Assembly (NCBI RefSeq): GCF_021044425.1
Contig: NZ_JAJNEC010000004.1
Span: 186,001 to 250,000, forward strand
Direction of reading: 5' to 3'
DNA length: 64,000 nt
From: Niabella pedocola
GTDB taxonomy: Bacteria > Bacteroidota > Bacteroidia > Chitinophagales > Chitinophagaceae
Under the pieces are notes generated by a model that saw nothing but the letters and a program-made list of their open reading frames with translations, was not told where the DNA came from and searched no databases. Below are positions 25,763 to 34,146 of this stretch, piece after piece. Positions within the stretch are counted from its first letter, which is position 1, and every line of letters begins with the position of its first letter. The translations under genes were made by a program, and so were the position numbers.

Positions 25763-27307
25763 ATGAATAAAACAATACTTTCTCTTTTTCTCTTCCTCTA
25801 TGCAATTGCGACAGCTGTAGCACAAGATACCATATCACCTGCCGTAAGTGCTACCAGGAACTTTGAAAACGATTACAGGGTCTATTCATCGAATCCAGTC
25901 ACCCAGCCTTTTATCGATTCGGCAAGATACCTGAATCTGGCACTGGGTTACCAAAACAAAAGAGGAGATAACAGGACGGCACAGGAAGCTTCACGCGCCA
26001 CGGGGTTTTCATTTAGAACAGACGGCTCGAGACGCTTAAAAAAGTATATTGTCAGCGGCAGTTTTGAATATGCCAATAGAAATTCAGATAGTGTTGCGTA
26101 TACTTTTAGAACTGATTTGTCAAATACAGCCCCTTACTACCTGTATGCCGCCCGGAAAGGAAACTGGAAAAGTATTGACTATGCATTGAACGGCACCGTT
26201 TCAAGGCTTTTACTCAATGACAAACTGGTCATCGGAAGCAATATCGACTATGTTACTACCGATAGTTGGCGAAGCAACGACCCGAGACCAGAGTATTTTT
26301 CCTATAAAATGAATATCAATACGGCGGTTCTGTATCGCCTATTAAAAAAGCATCAGGTAGGTTTGCAGGCCGGGCTTATAAAAGGCAGCGAAGATACCAG
26401 GGTCGGGTATCAGAATGAAGATTACAGAAACAGCAACCAAGCTCCTGAGTATGTTACCTGGCTTCAGGAAGGATATGGTGCTCAAAACAGCAAATCATTT
26501 ATATTGGATTTAACAGGAAATAGTATCGGCTCAAAATGGATGGGCTTATACCAGGGTTCATTTACTTTTGGGGGATTGCTGGTTACCACAAGCCGTACCA
26601 AAACAAATTCAAGGTTTTACAGCAGGGCTGTCCAAAGCACCGTTGGAGTTACAGAACCCGTTTATGGCAGCTATTATGAAGACTTTTGGGATGCGGCCGT
26701 TTTGTGGAGGTATACATCTGCAAAAAACATTTGGAAGGTATGGGCAAATTACAAAAATCATTTTGGTCACGATTACAACAATGTTTATGGAGGTAATAAT
26801 TACATCTACTTTTATGAAAGCTTGAATATTTCACCTCTTTTAGAACACAGAGAAAATAACGTACCGAAATATGAATTAGGCGGTTCAATGGACTTAAACT
26901 ACCTATCGAGAGCTAACGGCACCAATGCGCTTCGTGCATCCTATCAGTATTTAAACTTCAGCGCTTACGGAGGTTACTTTTGGTATGTATCAAAAAAAGC
27001 ATTTTTAAAAACTTCGGTGGGCCTTGGAGTATATATACCGGAATCTGCAGCACTTACAGAAGTTTCACAAGTAACAGATTTCATAGAAAACGTTGTTTAC
27101 AGAGACTATTATTATTATAACGCGCGGGCGACTTCAGCCAGTTTCGATATAAAATATACTTTTCCATTCAAAAAAACGTATCCATTTGTGCAATTTAATA
27201 TGTACTACCGGAATATAGATGTAAAGCCGGGAAGTGTTGCGACAATGAGCTTACCGGGCAATAACAGATTGTGCTGGCAGTTTACCATTGGAATGGTGCA
27301 ATTATAG
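25763..27307 (+). CDS. DUF6850 family outer-membrane beta-barrel protein
   Basis: A 514-residue barrel protein with signal peptide MNKTILSLFLFLYAIATAVAQ and a long series of aromatic amphipathic strands (YIVSGSFEYANRNSD, VIGSNIDYVTTDSW, YQGSFTFGGLLVTTSR, IWKVWANYKNHFGHDY, RASYQYLNFSAYGGYFW) ending CWQFTIGMVQL. The family is a regular companion of DUF4876 and TonB receptors. The gene is third in the locus, 46 bp after the DUF4876 gene, and stops immediately before the cytochrome peroxidase gene. Its function is unknown; a second channel or assembly subunit is possible. Confidence 0.85.
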   Translation: MNKTILSLFLFLYAIATAVAQDTISPAVSATRNFENDYRVYSSNPVTQPFIDSARYLNLALGYQNKRGDNRTAQEASRATGFSFRTDGSRRLKKYIVSGSFEYANRNSDSVAYTFRTDLSNTAPYYLYAARKGNWKSIDYALNGTVSRLLLNDKLVIGSNIDYVTTDSWRSNDPRPEYFSYKMNINTAVLYRLLKKHQVGLQAGLIKGSEDTRVGYQNEDYRNSNQAPEYVTWLQEGYGAQNSKSFILDLTGNSIGSKWMGLYQGSFTFGGLLVTTSRTKTNSRFYSRAVQSTVGVTEPVYGSYYEDFWDAAVLWRYTSAKNIWKVWANYKNHFGHDYNNVYGGNNYIYFYESLNISPLLEHRENNVPKYELGGSMDLNYLSRANGTNALRASYQYLNFSAYGGYFWYVSKKAFLKTSVGLGVYIPESAALTEVSQVTDFIENVVYRDYYYYNARATSASFDIKYTFPFKKTYPFVQFNMYYRNIDVKPGSVATMSLPGNNRLCWQFTIGMVQL

Positions 27308-27315
27308 TTTAAATG

Positions 27316-27323
27316 TATTTTTG
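27316..27323 (+). promoter_or_regulatory. Possible internal promoter -7 element before peroxidase gene
   Basis: TATTTTTG fits TAnnTTTG exactly. It overlaps the first codons of the longest peroxidase frame and precedes the preferred ATG at 27331 by 7 bp. The peroxidase could thus have its own promoter in addition to read-through from the TonB locus. No -33 element at the usual spacing is seen. Confidence 0.4.
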
Positions 27324-27330
27324 TAAGGTT

Positions 27331-28470
27331 ATGCGTAAAATGTATCTGGTACTGGCGGTGGTGCTATTCCTGGGGTTTATATCTTTTTCCTATACCCGAT
27401 ATACCACCCCGGCATTCAGCACTTATAATGATTCCTTAAGATTTTTATACAGCCGGCCGGTAAGTCAGTGGCCCCGGCCCTTTATCGATTCCGGTGCCAT
27501 CTGGTCCGAAATGGCGGTAATGCCCAAGGATGATACTTCCTGGTTTAAGGCAGACAAGGACCCGGTAACCCACCTGGGCATGCTGCTGTTCTTTGATCCG
27601 AGGCTTTCAGGCTCCAGCCAGATCTCCTGCAGCAGCTGCCATGATCCGGATGTAGCCTGGCAGGACGCGCGCGTGGTAGCACTGGGCAACGATCACCTGC
27701 AGGGCACCCGCAATACCATCAGCCTGCTGAATGTACATATCTACCCCAAATTATTCTGGGACGGAAGGGCCGGCAGTTTTGAAGCCCAGATGGTGGAGCC
27801 CCTGAACGCCCACCATGAAATGAATATGGAAGTGCCCAAACTGGCGGATAAACTGGAAAAAATAGCAGGTTACAAACCCTTGTTTGAAAAAGCCTTTGGA
27901 AACAGCGCCGTTAATTTTAACCGGATATCGGCAGCGCTGGCCGCTTTTCAAAAAATTATCAAAAGCCGCGCTACCCGGTTCGATAAATTTATGAGCGGCG
28001 ACTATGATGCATTTACGGATGATGAAATTTCCGGTTTGAATTTATTCCGTACAAAAGCACGCTGTATGAATTGCCACAGCGGGCCTTTTCTTACCGATAC
28101 ATCGTTTCATAACATCGGGCTTACCTATTATAAACGGAAGTACGAAGATCTGGGCCGGTACAATGTTACGCATGATCCTGCGGATGTGGGCAAATTCAGA
28201 ACCCCTTCATTAAGAGAACTGGAAAGAACACGCCCCTGGATGCACAACGGGCTATTCGACAACCTCGAAGGGGTGATCAATATATACAACAGCGGAATGC
28301 CCCAACCGGCAAAAACGGCGGAGCAAAAAAACGACCCGTTATTTCCGAAAACCGATCGCCTGGTTCAGAAATTAAATCTCACCGCGTTGGAAAAAAGACA
28401 ACTGGTGGCATTCTTAAACACGCTAACGGGCGTGCCGTACCGGATGCGCCGGCCGCAATTGCCGGAGTAG
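27331..28470 (+). CDS. Di-haem cytochrome c peroxidase (CcpA/MauG family)
   Basis: Exported di-haem enzyme that reduces hydrogen peroxide with electrons from periplasmic cytochrome or, in MauG relatives, oxidises other substrates. The N terminus MRKMYLVLAVVLFLGFISFS is a signal or anchor; a start at 27313 is possible but overlaps a promoter-like motif. Haem sites are CSSCH (about C100, H104) and CMNCH (about C245, H249). DVAWQDAR, GTRNTISLLNVHIYPKLFWDGRAGS and KFRTPSLRELERTRPWMHNGLF are standard family blocks. It lies 24 bp after the DUF6850 gene, as in related loci, and is followed by rhodanese and TlpA genes, all acting outside the cytoplasm. Confidence 0.92.
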   Translation: MRKMYLVLAVVLFLGFISFSYTRYTTPAFSTYNDSLRFLYSRPVSQWPRPFIDSGAIWSEMAVMPKDDTSWFKADKDPVTHLGMLLFFDPRLSGSSQISCSSCHDPDVAWQDARVVALGNDHLQGTRNTISLLNVHIYPKLFWDGRAGSFEAQMVEPLNAHHEMNMEVPKLADKLEKIAGYKPLFEKAFGNSAVNFNRISAALAAFQKIIKSRATRFDKFMSGDYDAFTDDEISGLNLFRTKARCMNCHSGPFLTDTSFHNIGLTYYKRKYEDLGRYNVTHDPADVGKFRTPSLRELERTRPWMHNGLFDNLEGVINIYNSGMPQPAKTAEQKNDPLFPKTDRLVQKLNLTALEKRQLVAFLNTLTGVPYRMRRPQLPE

Positions 28471-28526
28471 GCCGGTCCTGGGCTTTATGTTCCCGGGCCG
28501 CATTTCCCATACAGCAGGCTGCTCCT

Positions 28527-28557
28527 TTTGGTTAAGGTGCTCAAACCTGTATCTTTA
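28527..28557 (+). promoter_or_regulatory. Promoter of rhodanese-TlpA pair
   Basis: TTTG (28527-28530), a 19-bp spacer, then TATCTTTA (28550-28557) matches the Bacteroidota TTTG-N19-TAnnTTTG arrangement with one mismatch. It lies 14 bp before the rhodanese ATG. Confidence 0.55.
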
Positions 28558-28571
28558 CCGAAAGACGGATT

Positions 28572-29009
28572 ATGAAATATATATTTTTTCTGTACGCGCT
28601 ATTTTTTTTACTGCCGGAAAACACCACAGCACAAAACAAAAAAGAGCCCTGGAGTGCTGCACAACTGATGCCTACTCAAACCCTCGCCGAGCAAATCAAT
28701 AAAAAGCAGGACGGCCACCTGCTCATTTTATCCGTGGGGCCTGATGCACTCATAAAAGGTTCCGTTAACATGGGCCCGGCACACGATCCAGAGCAACTAA
28801 AAAAACTGAAAAGCTACCTGAAGAAAGTGCCCAGAAGCCGGGAAGTAGTGCTTTATTGCGGCTGTTGCCCGTTTGACCGCTGTCCGAATATCCGTCCGGC
28901 TTTTCAAACCCTAACCGATATGGGCTTTAAAAAAGCATGGCTGCTCAACATACCGAAAAATATAAAAACAGACTGGCTGGATAAACAATACCCCGTAAAT
29001 GAAGAATAA
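28572..29009 (+). CDS. Exported rhodanese-like protein with four-Cys active loop
   Basis: A 145-residue rhodanese-fold protein with signal peptide (MKYIFFLYALFFLLPENTTA). Rhodaneses move sulfane sulfur or handle thiols through a loop Cys. Here the loop is YCGCCPFDRCPN, with Cys at 96, 98, 99 and 104 instead of one. The GSVNMGPAHDPEQLKKLK block matches the substrate-side region of the fold. The stop codon overlaps the start of the TlpA gene by 1 bp, so the two are translated together, which suggests a shared thiol or sulfur function in the periplasm. Whether the additional Cys bind metal or form disulfides is unknown. Confidence 0.85.
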   Translation: MKYIFFLYALFFLLPENTTAQNKKEPWSAAQLMPTQTLAEQINKKQDGHLLILSVGPDALIKGSVNMGPAHDPEQLKKLKSYLKKVPRSREVVLYCGCCPFDRCPNIRPAFQTLTDMGFKKAWLLNIPKNIKTDWLDKQYPVNEE

Positions 29010-29521
29010 TGTTCCGGATACTAGTCATACTCATCATGTGCCTGGTTACCGGCAACAGCATGGGCCAAAGCCTTCCTTTAAAAACCGGGCAAACCGCACC
29101 GGAGATCAGTCTGCCGCGCCTTGATGGCAGCCCGTTCTCGCTCCGTTCCATGCAGGGCCGGCTGGTGCTCATCGATTTCTGGGCCAGCTGGTGTGCACCC
29201 TGTGTAAAAGAACAACCGGAGTTAAAAGCCCTGTATGAAAAATTTGCCCCCGCTGTTAAGCAACAAAAATTCGACATTGTGGGTGTTTCATTAGACAAGG
29301 ACAAACGCACCTGGGGAAAAACGGTGGCCCGTCTGAAGATTCACTGGACGCAGGTAAGCGATCTTAAATTCTGGAAAAGCCAGGCAGCCAACGATTACGG
29401 TATCGAAGAACTTCCGTTCAACGTACTGGTAAACGGGCAAAACAAGATCGTAGCCATCAACCTTCATGGAAAAGCGCTCGAGGCATTTATACAACAATAC
29501 CTGGAACAACCAGCCGAATAA
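29009..29521 (+). CDS. TlpA-like periplasmic thioredoxin
   Basis: A 170-residue thioredoxin-fold protein with signal peptide (MFRILVILIMCLVTGNSMGQ). The redox motif is WASWCAPC (C62, C65), preceded by the family block APEISLPRLDGSPFSL and followed by the cis-Pro region ELPFNVLVNGQ. TlpA/ResA proteins reduce disulfides, commonly in apo-cytochrome c or other periplasmic clients. Its position two genes after a di-haem peroxidase, and translational coupling to the rhodanese, fit a role in maintaining thiols or haem-binding Cys in this locus. Start at 29009 overlaps the preceding stop by one base. Confidence 0.92.
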   Translation: MFRILVILIMCLVTGNSMGQSLPLKTGQTAPEISLPRLDGSPFSLRSMQGRLVLIDFWASWCAPCVKEQPELKALYEKFAPAVKQQKFDIVGVSLDKDKRTWGKTVARLKIHWTQVSDLKFWKSQAANDYGIEELPFNVLVNGQNKIVAINLHGKALEAFIQQYLEQPAE

Positions 29522-29559
29522 GGAAACCGGAAAATACCTGTTAATACAGCCGTGCCTTT

Positions 29560-30786
29560 TTAGAAATAAGTGGAGATACCAAACTGGAATCCTGCGATCT
29601 TTTTAGCCGGGTTTCCCAACAGATCGCGATGCCACTCATACCGGTAGTTGGCACGCAGCACCGTTTGCCCCGAAGGACGGAAACTGATCCCGGGAACAAT
29701 AGCGGTTACCTGGTCATAGATATTCCCGCCGGTTTCTGTAAACCGCCCCACGTTATAATCGGCATATTCGCCTCTTAAAGCTATATTGACCGAAGCCTGG
29801 TTCCACCCCAGCATCGCCTGCTGAATCACCGGCTGCACCAGGTCGATAAAGCCCCCCTGCTGTCGCCGGCCATACTGCTGTGTATAGGTTGGAGGTACAT
29901 CGATAAAGGCCCATACCCATTCACCTGTAATGGCCGTATTCCATTTAGCCAACCGGTTGTTATAATCCAATGCCAGGAAATCCACCCGTCTTTTTTGATC
30001 CAGGTCGATCCCATCTTCCCGGTATTTATTGTAGGCACCGCCCATCCAGGACACACCGATCTCTCCAAACCGGCGATGGCGTACCGCCCCTTTTGCCGTT
30101 ACCAGCGGCGCACCGTTAAAGCTTTCTTCAAAACGCTCTGCATTGGCTTTAGCGGCAGGCATCCAGGTACGGTTTTGATTGTTGTTGATGATCTTATCAT
30201 CAAAACCATTTGACAGGTATGCTTCATAAGCCCATACCCAGTTATCCTGCGCATATTTTCCAAACACACCAAACCCCACCGTGCTCCAGGTGGCGGGAAT
30301 AATGGTGGTAGCAGCCATCGGGCGACTGATAAATTCCCATTTGGGACCATCATGGTTCTGGTTAAAGGCTCCGATCGGGTTCATAATAATGCCCCCGCGA
30401 AGGTTCAGCAACGGATCCAGTTCCACATCCACCGATGCAAACTCAATATTGATCTCCCGGCCACCTTCCTCCAGTTCTATTTCCGAAAGGAATTTAATCC
30501 GCCTCCGGATCGTAGACGCCACAAACAAGGTCAGCCGGGGCAGCTGGAACGATAATCCTTCCGAAACACCGTTTTCACTAAAGTACGCCGAGTTGGCTTC
30601 AACATAACCTCCCAGCGTAGCGGGTAATTTTCCCGCCTGTATAAAAGGCCGGTTGTAAACAGCGTCCATATTCATATGCAGACGGCCGGAGTCGGGAACG
30701 ATCCGTTTAAAAAGCGCCGTATCCCGCTGTGCCGCAGCAACACCGGCTATGGCCAGCAGCATTGATAATAAAAAAAATCGTTTCAT
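29560..30786 (-). CDS. Porin-like outer-membrane beta-barrel protein
   Basis: A 408-residue barrel with signal peptide MKRFFLLSMLLAIAGVAAAQ; the start at 30786 is taken instead of an upstream frame extension because it opens this signal. Strand-like stretches include TLGGYVEANSAYFSENG, LTLFVASTIRRRIKFLSEIE, INIEFASVDVELDPLLNLRGG and VNIALRGEYADYN. It ends in a terminal aromatic (FQFGISTYF). The GYVEANSAYF start and the RGGIIMNPIG block are reminiscent of phosphate-selective (OprO/OprP-like) porins. It is 98 bp downstream of the Rieske gene and convergent with the TlpA gene. The transported substrate is unknown. Confidence 0.82.
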   Translation of the reverse strand: MKRFFLLSMLLAIAGVAAAQRDTALFKRIVPDSGRLHMNMDAVYNRPFIQAGKLPATLGGYVEANSAYFSENGVSEGLSFQLPRLTLFVASTIRRRIKFLSEIELEEGGREINIEFASVDVELDPLLNLRGGIIMNPIGAFNQNHDGPKWEFISRPMAATTIIPATWSTVGFGVFGKYAQDNWVWAYEAYLSNGFDDKIINNNQNRTWMPAAKANAERFEESFNGAPLVTAKGAVRHRRFGEIGVSWMGGAYNKYREDGIDLDQKRRVDFLALDYNNRLAKWNTAITGEWVWAFIDVPPTYTQQYGRRQQGGFIDLVQPVIQQAMLGWNQASVNIALRGEYADYNVGRFTETGGNIYDQVTAIVPGISFRPSGQTVLRANYRYEWHRDLLGNPAKKIAGFQFGISTYF

Positions 30787-30884
30787 CCGAAAAGTTTCAT
30801 GGATGCCTGCTCCTGGCAGGCGATCGCAGGTTTTAATAAAATGTGTAAAGCCGTTCATATAAAAACACCACAGGGAATTGGGTC

Positions 30885-31331
30885 TCAGGAAAGATGGATC
30901 AACAGGCGCCCTTCTTCAACCGTTACCGGGAACGCACGCAGCGGTTCCTCCGCCGGCCCCTGCACCACCGCGCCATTTGTATCAAACTCACTGCCGTGCG
31001 CCGGGCAGGTAAGCAAGGCCCCTGCTACATTCAGTTCATTGTATTGATGACTGCAGCGCAGCAACAAAGCCGTATAATTGGTGGCCGTTTTCCGGTATAC
31101 CACAATCGGGTAATTCAACCGATCATTGCTCACCACCAGGTAGCTTTTATATTGCGGGGAACCATTTTTTTCCGCCGCAATAAAGGCCGAAAGCGGTACC
31201 TGCAGCTGGTTTTGGTCATTGATGTTCATTTGCAGGTACCTCGAAGGTGTACAGCTTTCGGTAAGCGCTCCCAGTCCCAGGATACCCAAACAGGTAAACC
31301 CACATTGTTGTATAAATTGTTGCCGTTTCAT
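30885..31331 (-). CDS. Rieske [2Fe-2S] lipoprotein
   Basis: A 148-residue Rieske protein. The two cluster-binding boxes are CSHQYNEL and CPAHGSEFD, giving the 2-Cys/2-His ligand set. The N terminus MKRQQFIQQCGFTCLGILGL with GALTESC suggests export and lipid attachment. No cytochrome b partner is near, so it is not a bc1 subunit; it resembles the stand-alone Rieske proteins that accompany DUF1111 di-haem cytochromes. It is 97 bp downstream of such a cytochrome gene on the same strand and upstream of a porin-like gene. An electron-transfer role outside the cytoplasm is inferred. Confidence 0.92.
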   Translation of the reverse strand: MKRQQFIQQCGFTCLGILGLGALTESCTPSRYLQMNINDQNQLQVPLSAFIAAEKNGSPQYKSYLVVSNDRLNYPIVVYRKTATNYTALLLRCSHQYNELNVAGALLTCPAHGSEFDTNGAVVQGPAEEPLRAFPVTVEEGRLLIHLS

Positions 31332-31428
31332 GATTCTGGTTTTATTGCGTTACAGACCCGGGACCTGCACCATCACCGGTCGGCACTCCCCATCTGTTTT
31401 CAAAAGCAAGATTTGTTTTGTTCACTGT

Positions 31429-32631
31429 TTAAAGACTTTCTAAAAAGCGGATCAGCTGTTGCTGCTCCTGCTCCGGCAGTTGCTGAAAACGGCTGCTGCT
31501 TTGCTGTGCTTCCCCGCCATGCATCCGGATCGCTTCGCGAATGCTTCCCGCCCGGCCGTCGTGCATCAGGAAATATTTTCCACCCTGTGCATTCATCGAA
31601 AGCCCCAGCCCCCAAAGCGGAGGCGTTCTCCATTCCTCCGGCAGCGCCGTTCCTTCGGTATAGCCGTCGTTTAGCCCCGGCCCCATATCGTGCAGCAGCA
31701 GGTCTGTATAAGGATAAAATACTTTGTAGGACAGCGCCGCAACGGGCGAATAACCGGTCTTTAATTCCGGAACATGACAACTGCTGCACCGGAGTTCCAG
31801 GAAAAGTTGCCGGCCGGCTTTTACCTCCGGGTTTTCCGCATTGCGGGGAAGCGGCGCTTTTAGCGTTTTCAGATAAAAAACCACATCCAGCAATTTGGAA
31901 GTGCTGATCTCCGGATCAATGGCATGTCCGCTATAGGTATCGTGCGGTTCATATGCGGAAGTAATGCCCATGTCCTGGTTATAGGCGTTGGCCGTTTGCT
32001 GCAATAAGTCATACACGGCTGCTTTCTTACCAAACCTTCCGATATAGCGCCCGTTTCGTTGTATGGCATCCGGTCTTAAGGAACCATAGCCCGGCAACGG
32101 GATCCAGTTGGGTCTTCCGGAAATACCATCCCCATCCGCATCATCTGGATCCGCATATTTCAGTAGCTCGGCATCCGGCACGGCATCCAGGAAACCCAGG
32201 CCTGTATTTGCGGGAGGCATAAACCGGGAAAATGTGGCACCGGCGGGGAGTTGTTCAGGTAAAAAGCCGGGCAGCGCGCGGTGCTGCAATTGCGGGCCGC
32301 CCCGCTGCAGGAAGCGGTTGCTCAATGTATCCGGCTGACCAAAACGCGTTAATGTAGTAAAGGGGTGTCCTTTTCCGTCGCCGGCATGGCAGCTGCCACA
32401 GGATGTGGCCACAAACAAAGGCCCCAGGCCGGTTTCAGCTACAAACACCTCATCGTTGAAAGCCACGTCGCCCCGCAGGAACTGGAGGTGTTGCTCCGTT
32501 GATAGTTCCGCTACCGGGCCATCCAGCAGGCGGTCTTCTGCCGGCGCCCGGGGCAGCATTTTCTGACAGGCTATCATGGCCACCATCAACAACAGGATTG
32601 CTCCGGCTGCCCGTATATATTTTTTTGACAT
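31429..32631 (-). CDS. Di-haem oxidoreductase family lipoprotein (DUF1111)
   Basis: A 400-residue c-type cytochrome with lipoprotein signal (AAGAILLLMVAMIAC). Haem motifs are CGSCH in the first third (followed by AGDGKGHP) and CSSCH near residue 287 (HVPELKTGYSP). Family blocks include FGRFGKKAAVYDLLQQ, EISTSKLLDVVFYLKTLKAP, and the C-terminal PPLWGLGLS and LMHDGRAGSIREAI. Members of this family were called thiol oxidoreductases and often sit in iron-regulated loci with imelysin-like proteins. Here the neighbours are a Rieske lipoprotein and a porin-like protein. A palindrome resembling DtxR-type boxes lies 15-33 bp before the start. Confidence 0.92.
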   Translation of the reverse strand: MSKKYIRAAGAILLLMVAMIACQKMLPRAPAEDRLLDGPVAELSTEQHLQFLRGDVAFNDEVFVAETGLGPLFVATSCGSCHAGDGKGHPFTTLTRFGQPDTLSNRFLQRGGPQLQHRALPGFLPEQLPAGATFSRFMPPANTGLGFLDAVPDAELLKYADPDDADGDGISGRPNWIPLPGYGSLRPDAIQRNGRYIGRFGKKAAVYDLLQQTANAYNQDMGITSAYEPHDTYSGHAIDPEISTSKLLDVVFYLKTLKAPLPRNAENPEVKAGRQLFLELRCSSCHVPELKTGYSPVAALSYKVFYPYTDLLLHDMGPGLNDGYTEGTALPEEWRTPPLWGLGLSMNAQGGKYFLMHDGRAGSIREAIRMHGGEAQQSSSRFQQLPEQEQQQLIRFLESL

Positions 32632-32645
32632 TACTGGTTATTTTG

Positions 32646-32664
32646 TTAGCTTAGTCTAACTTAA
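32646..32664. promoter_or_regulatory. Imperfect palindrome resembling a DtxR/IdeR box
   Basis: The 19-mer TTAGCTTAGTCTAACTTAA has 16 of 19 identities with the DtxR/IdeR consensus as I remember it (TTAGGTTAGGCTAACCTAA), and is itself dyad-symmetric at 7 of 9 positions; GTTAG/CTAAC at 32645-32660 is a perfect inner dyad. It lies directly upstream of the DUF1111 gene and 97 bp before dinB. A metal-dependent repressor site is inferred, not shown; no dtxR gene is in this window. Confidence 0.45.
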
Positions 32665-32760
32665 TTAAAATGCAATCCTAATAAATAATCAGGAGTTTTC
32701 CAAAAAATAAAAAAAACCGGGCTGGAAATGATATCCTTACCTTGCGGATAAAACGAGGTT

Positions 32761-33846
32761 TTGCAGCGCAAGATCATTCATATTGATATGGACGCGTTCT
32801 ATGCTTCTGTGGAGCAGCGCGATTTTCCGGAATACCGTGGGAAGCCATTGATTGTAGGCGGTTCCCCGGAAGGGCGTGGCGGTGTGGTAGCTACGGCCAG
32901 CTATGAAGCCCGGCGCTATGGTATCCATTCGGCCATGTCGTCCAAAACTGCACAGCGGCTTTGCCGGGAGGCGATTTTTGTTTTTCCCCGTTTTGATGCT
33001 TACAAGGCGGTATCCCGGCAGATCCATGCGATCTTTCACCGGTACACAGACCTGATTGAACCCCTCTCGCTGGACGAGGCCTACCTGGATGTAACGGAAG
33101 ACAAGCCGGGCATCGGGTATGCCATGGATATAGCAAAAGCGATCAAACAGGCTATAAAAGACGAGTTGGAGCTGACGGCATCGGCAGGGGTATCGGTTAA
33201 TAAATTCGTTGCCAAGATCGCTTCGGGTATGCAGAAGCCGGATGGGCTCACGTTTATCGGTCCTTCCAAAGTAGCCACATTTATGGAACAACTACCGGTG
33301 GAAAAATTTTATGGTGTGGGCCGGGTCACCGCGGCAAAGATGAAGCAGCTGGGGCTACACACCGGTGCCGATCTGAAAAAGCTGCCCGAAACCGAGCTCA
33401 TCCGGCATTTTGGTAAGCCGGGAAAATTTTATTACCAGATCGTGCGCGGTATCGACGAACGGCCCGTTGAGGCCGACCGGGAAACAAAATCCATCAGCGT
33501 GGAAGATACGTACCAGGAAGATATTACCACAAAAACAGCCATGCTCCGGGAACTGGAGGTACTAACCGAAAAGCTGGAGGAACGCCTGCTGCGCGCCGGT
33601 ATGAAAGGGCGTACGGTAACGGTTAAATTTAAGTTTCACGATTTCACCATCAATACCCGCAGCCATTCGCTGCTGACCGCATTCAATGACCGCAACCGGC
33701 TGCTGGATACGGTTCGCCTCATTTTGGATAAAGCCGATCTCTCCGACCGGAAAGTACGGCTACTGGGTGTGGGACTTTCAAACTTTGAAACCTCCGGGGA
33801 GGAAACCGGTATCGCGCGCGGAGGCAACCAGCTACGCCTGTTTTAA
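32761..33846 (+). CDS. dinB: DNA polymerase IV (Y-family)
   Basis: Error-prone translesion polymerase, 361 residues. Catalytic acidic residues are in HIDMDAFYASVEQ (Asp9, with the steric-gate Phe region) and SLDEAYLD (Asp/Glu about 101-102). The HhH region VEKFYGVGRVTAAKMKQLG and the little-finger domain follow, ending QLRLF, a beta-clamp binding peptide of the usual type. The start codon is TTG: the frame has a stop (TAA at 32749) just upstream and no ATG before the conserved N terminus. A weak TACCTTGC element at 32738-32745 may be the promoter. It is monocistronic. No LexA-like box was recognised. Confidence 0.95.
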   Translation: MQRKIIHIDMDAFYASVEQRDFPEYRGKPLIVGGSPEGRGGVVATASYEARRYGIHSAMSSKTAQRLCREAIFVFPRFDAYKAVSRQIHAIFHRYTDLIEPLSLDEAYLDVTEDKPGIGYAMDIAKAIKQAIKDELELTASAGVSVNKFVAKIASGMQKPDGLTFIGPSKVATFMEQLPVEKFYGVGRVTAAKMKQLGLHTGADLKKLPETELIRHFGKPGKFYYQIVRGIDERPVEADRETKSISVEDTYQEDITTKTAMLRELEVLTEKLEERLLRAGMKGRTVTVKFKFHDFTINTRSHSLLTAFNDRNRLLDTVRLILDKADLSDRKVRLLGVGLSNFETSGEETGIARGGNQLRLF

Positions 33847-34146
33847 TTTCCATCTTTCTGTAAATGCAGCACCACAGCAGCCTTAACAGTAAAAACAGCT
33901 ATAGGGTATCGCGTGCTTCTGCGTCATCGCATAACAGTTGTGTAAACGGTAAAACCACGGCAGATTAGGCCGCTTGTAAATATCAGCATACCCGAAGACG
34001 CTAACTGCCGCATAAATATTTCTTTGTGCTTCTTTGTGTCTTCCATTCTTCGTGGCCCATTCTCACCCATTCCTCGTAACGACGCAGATCAACAAGAATG
34101 CAGCAACCTAAACACCTGCTATAAAAATTGAAAGGAACCAAACAAT

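Noticed and set aside
30885..31331. Subunit of a cytochrome bc1 complex
   Set aside because: Rieske boxes are present but no cytochrome b or c1 gene is adjacent; the DUF1111 neighbour points to a stand-alone electron-transfer protein.
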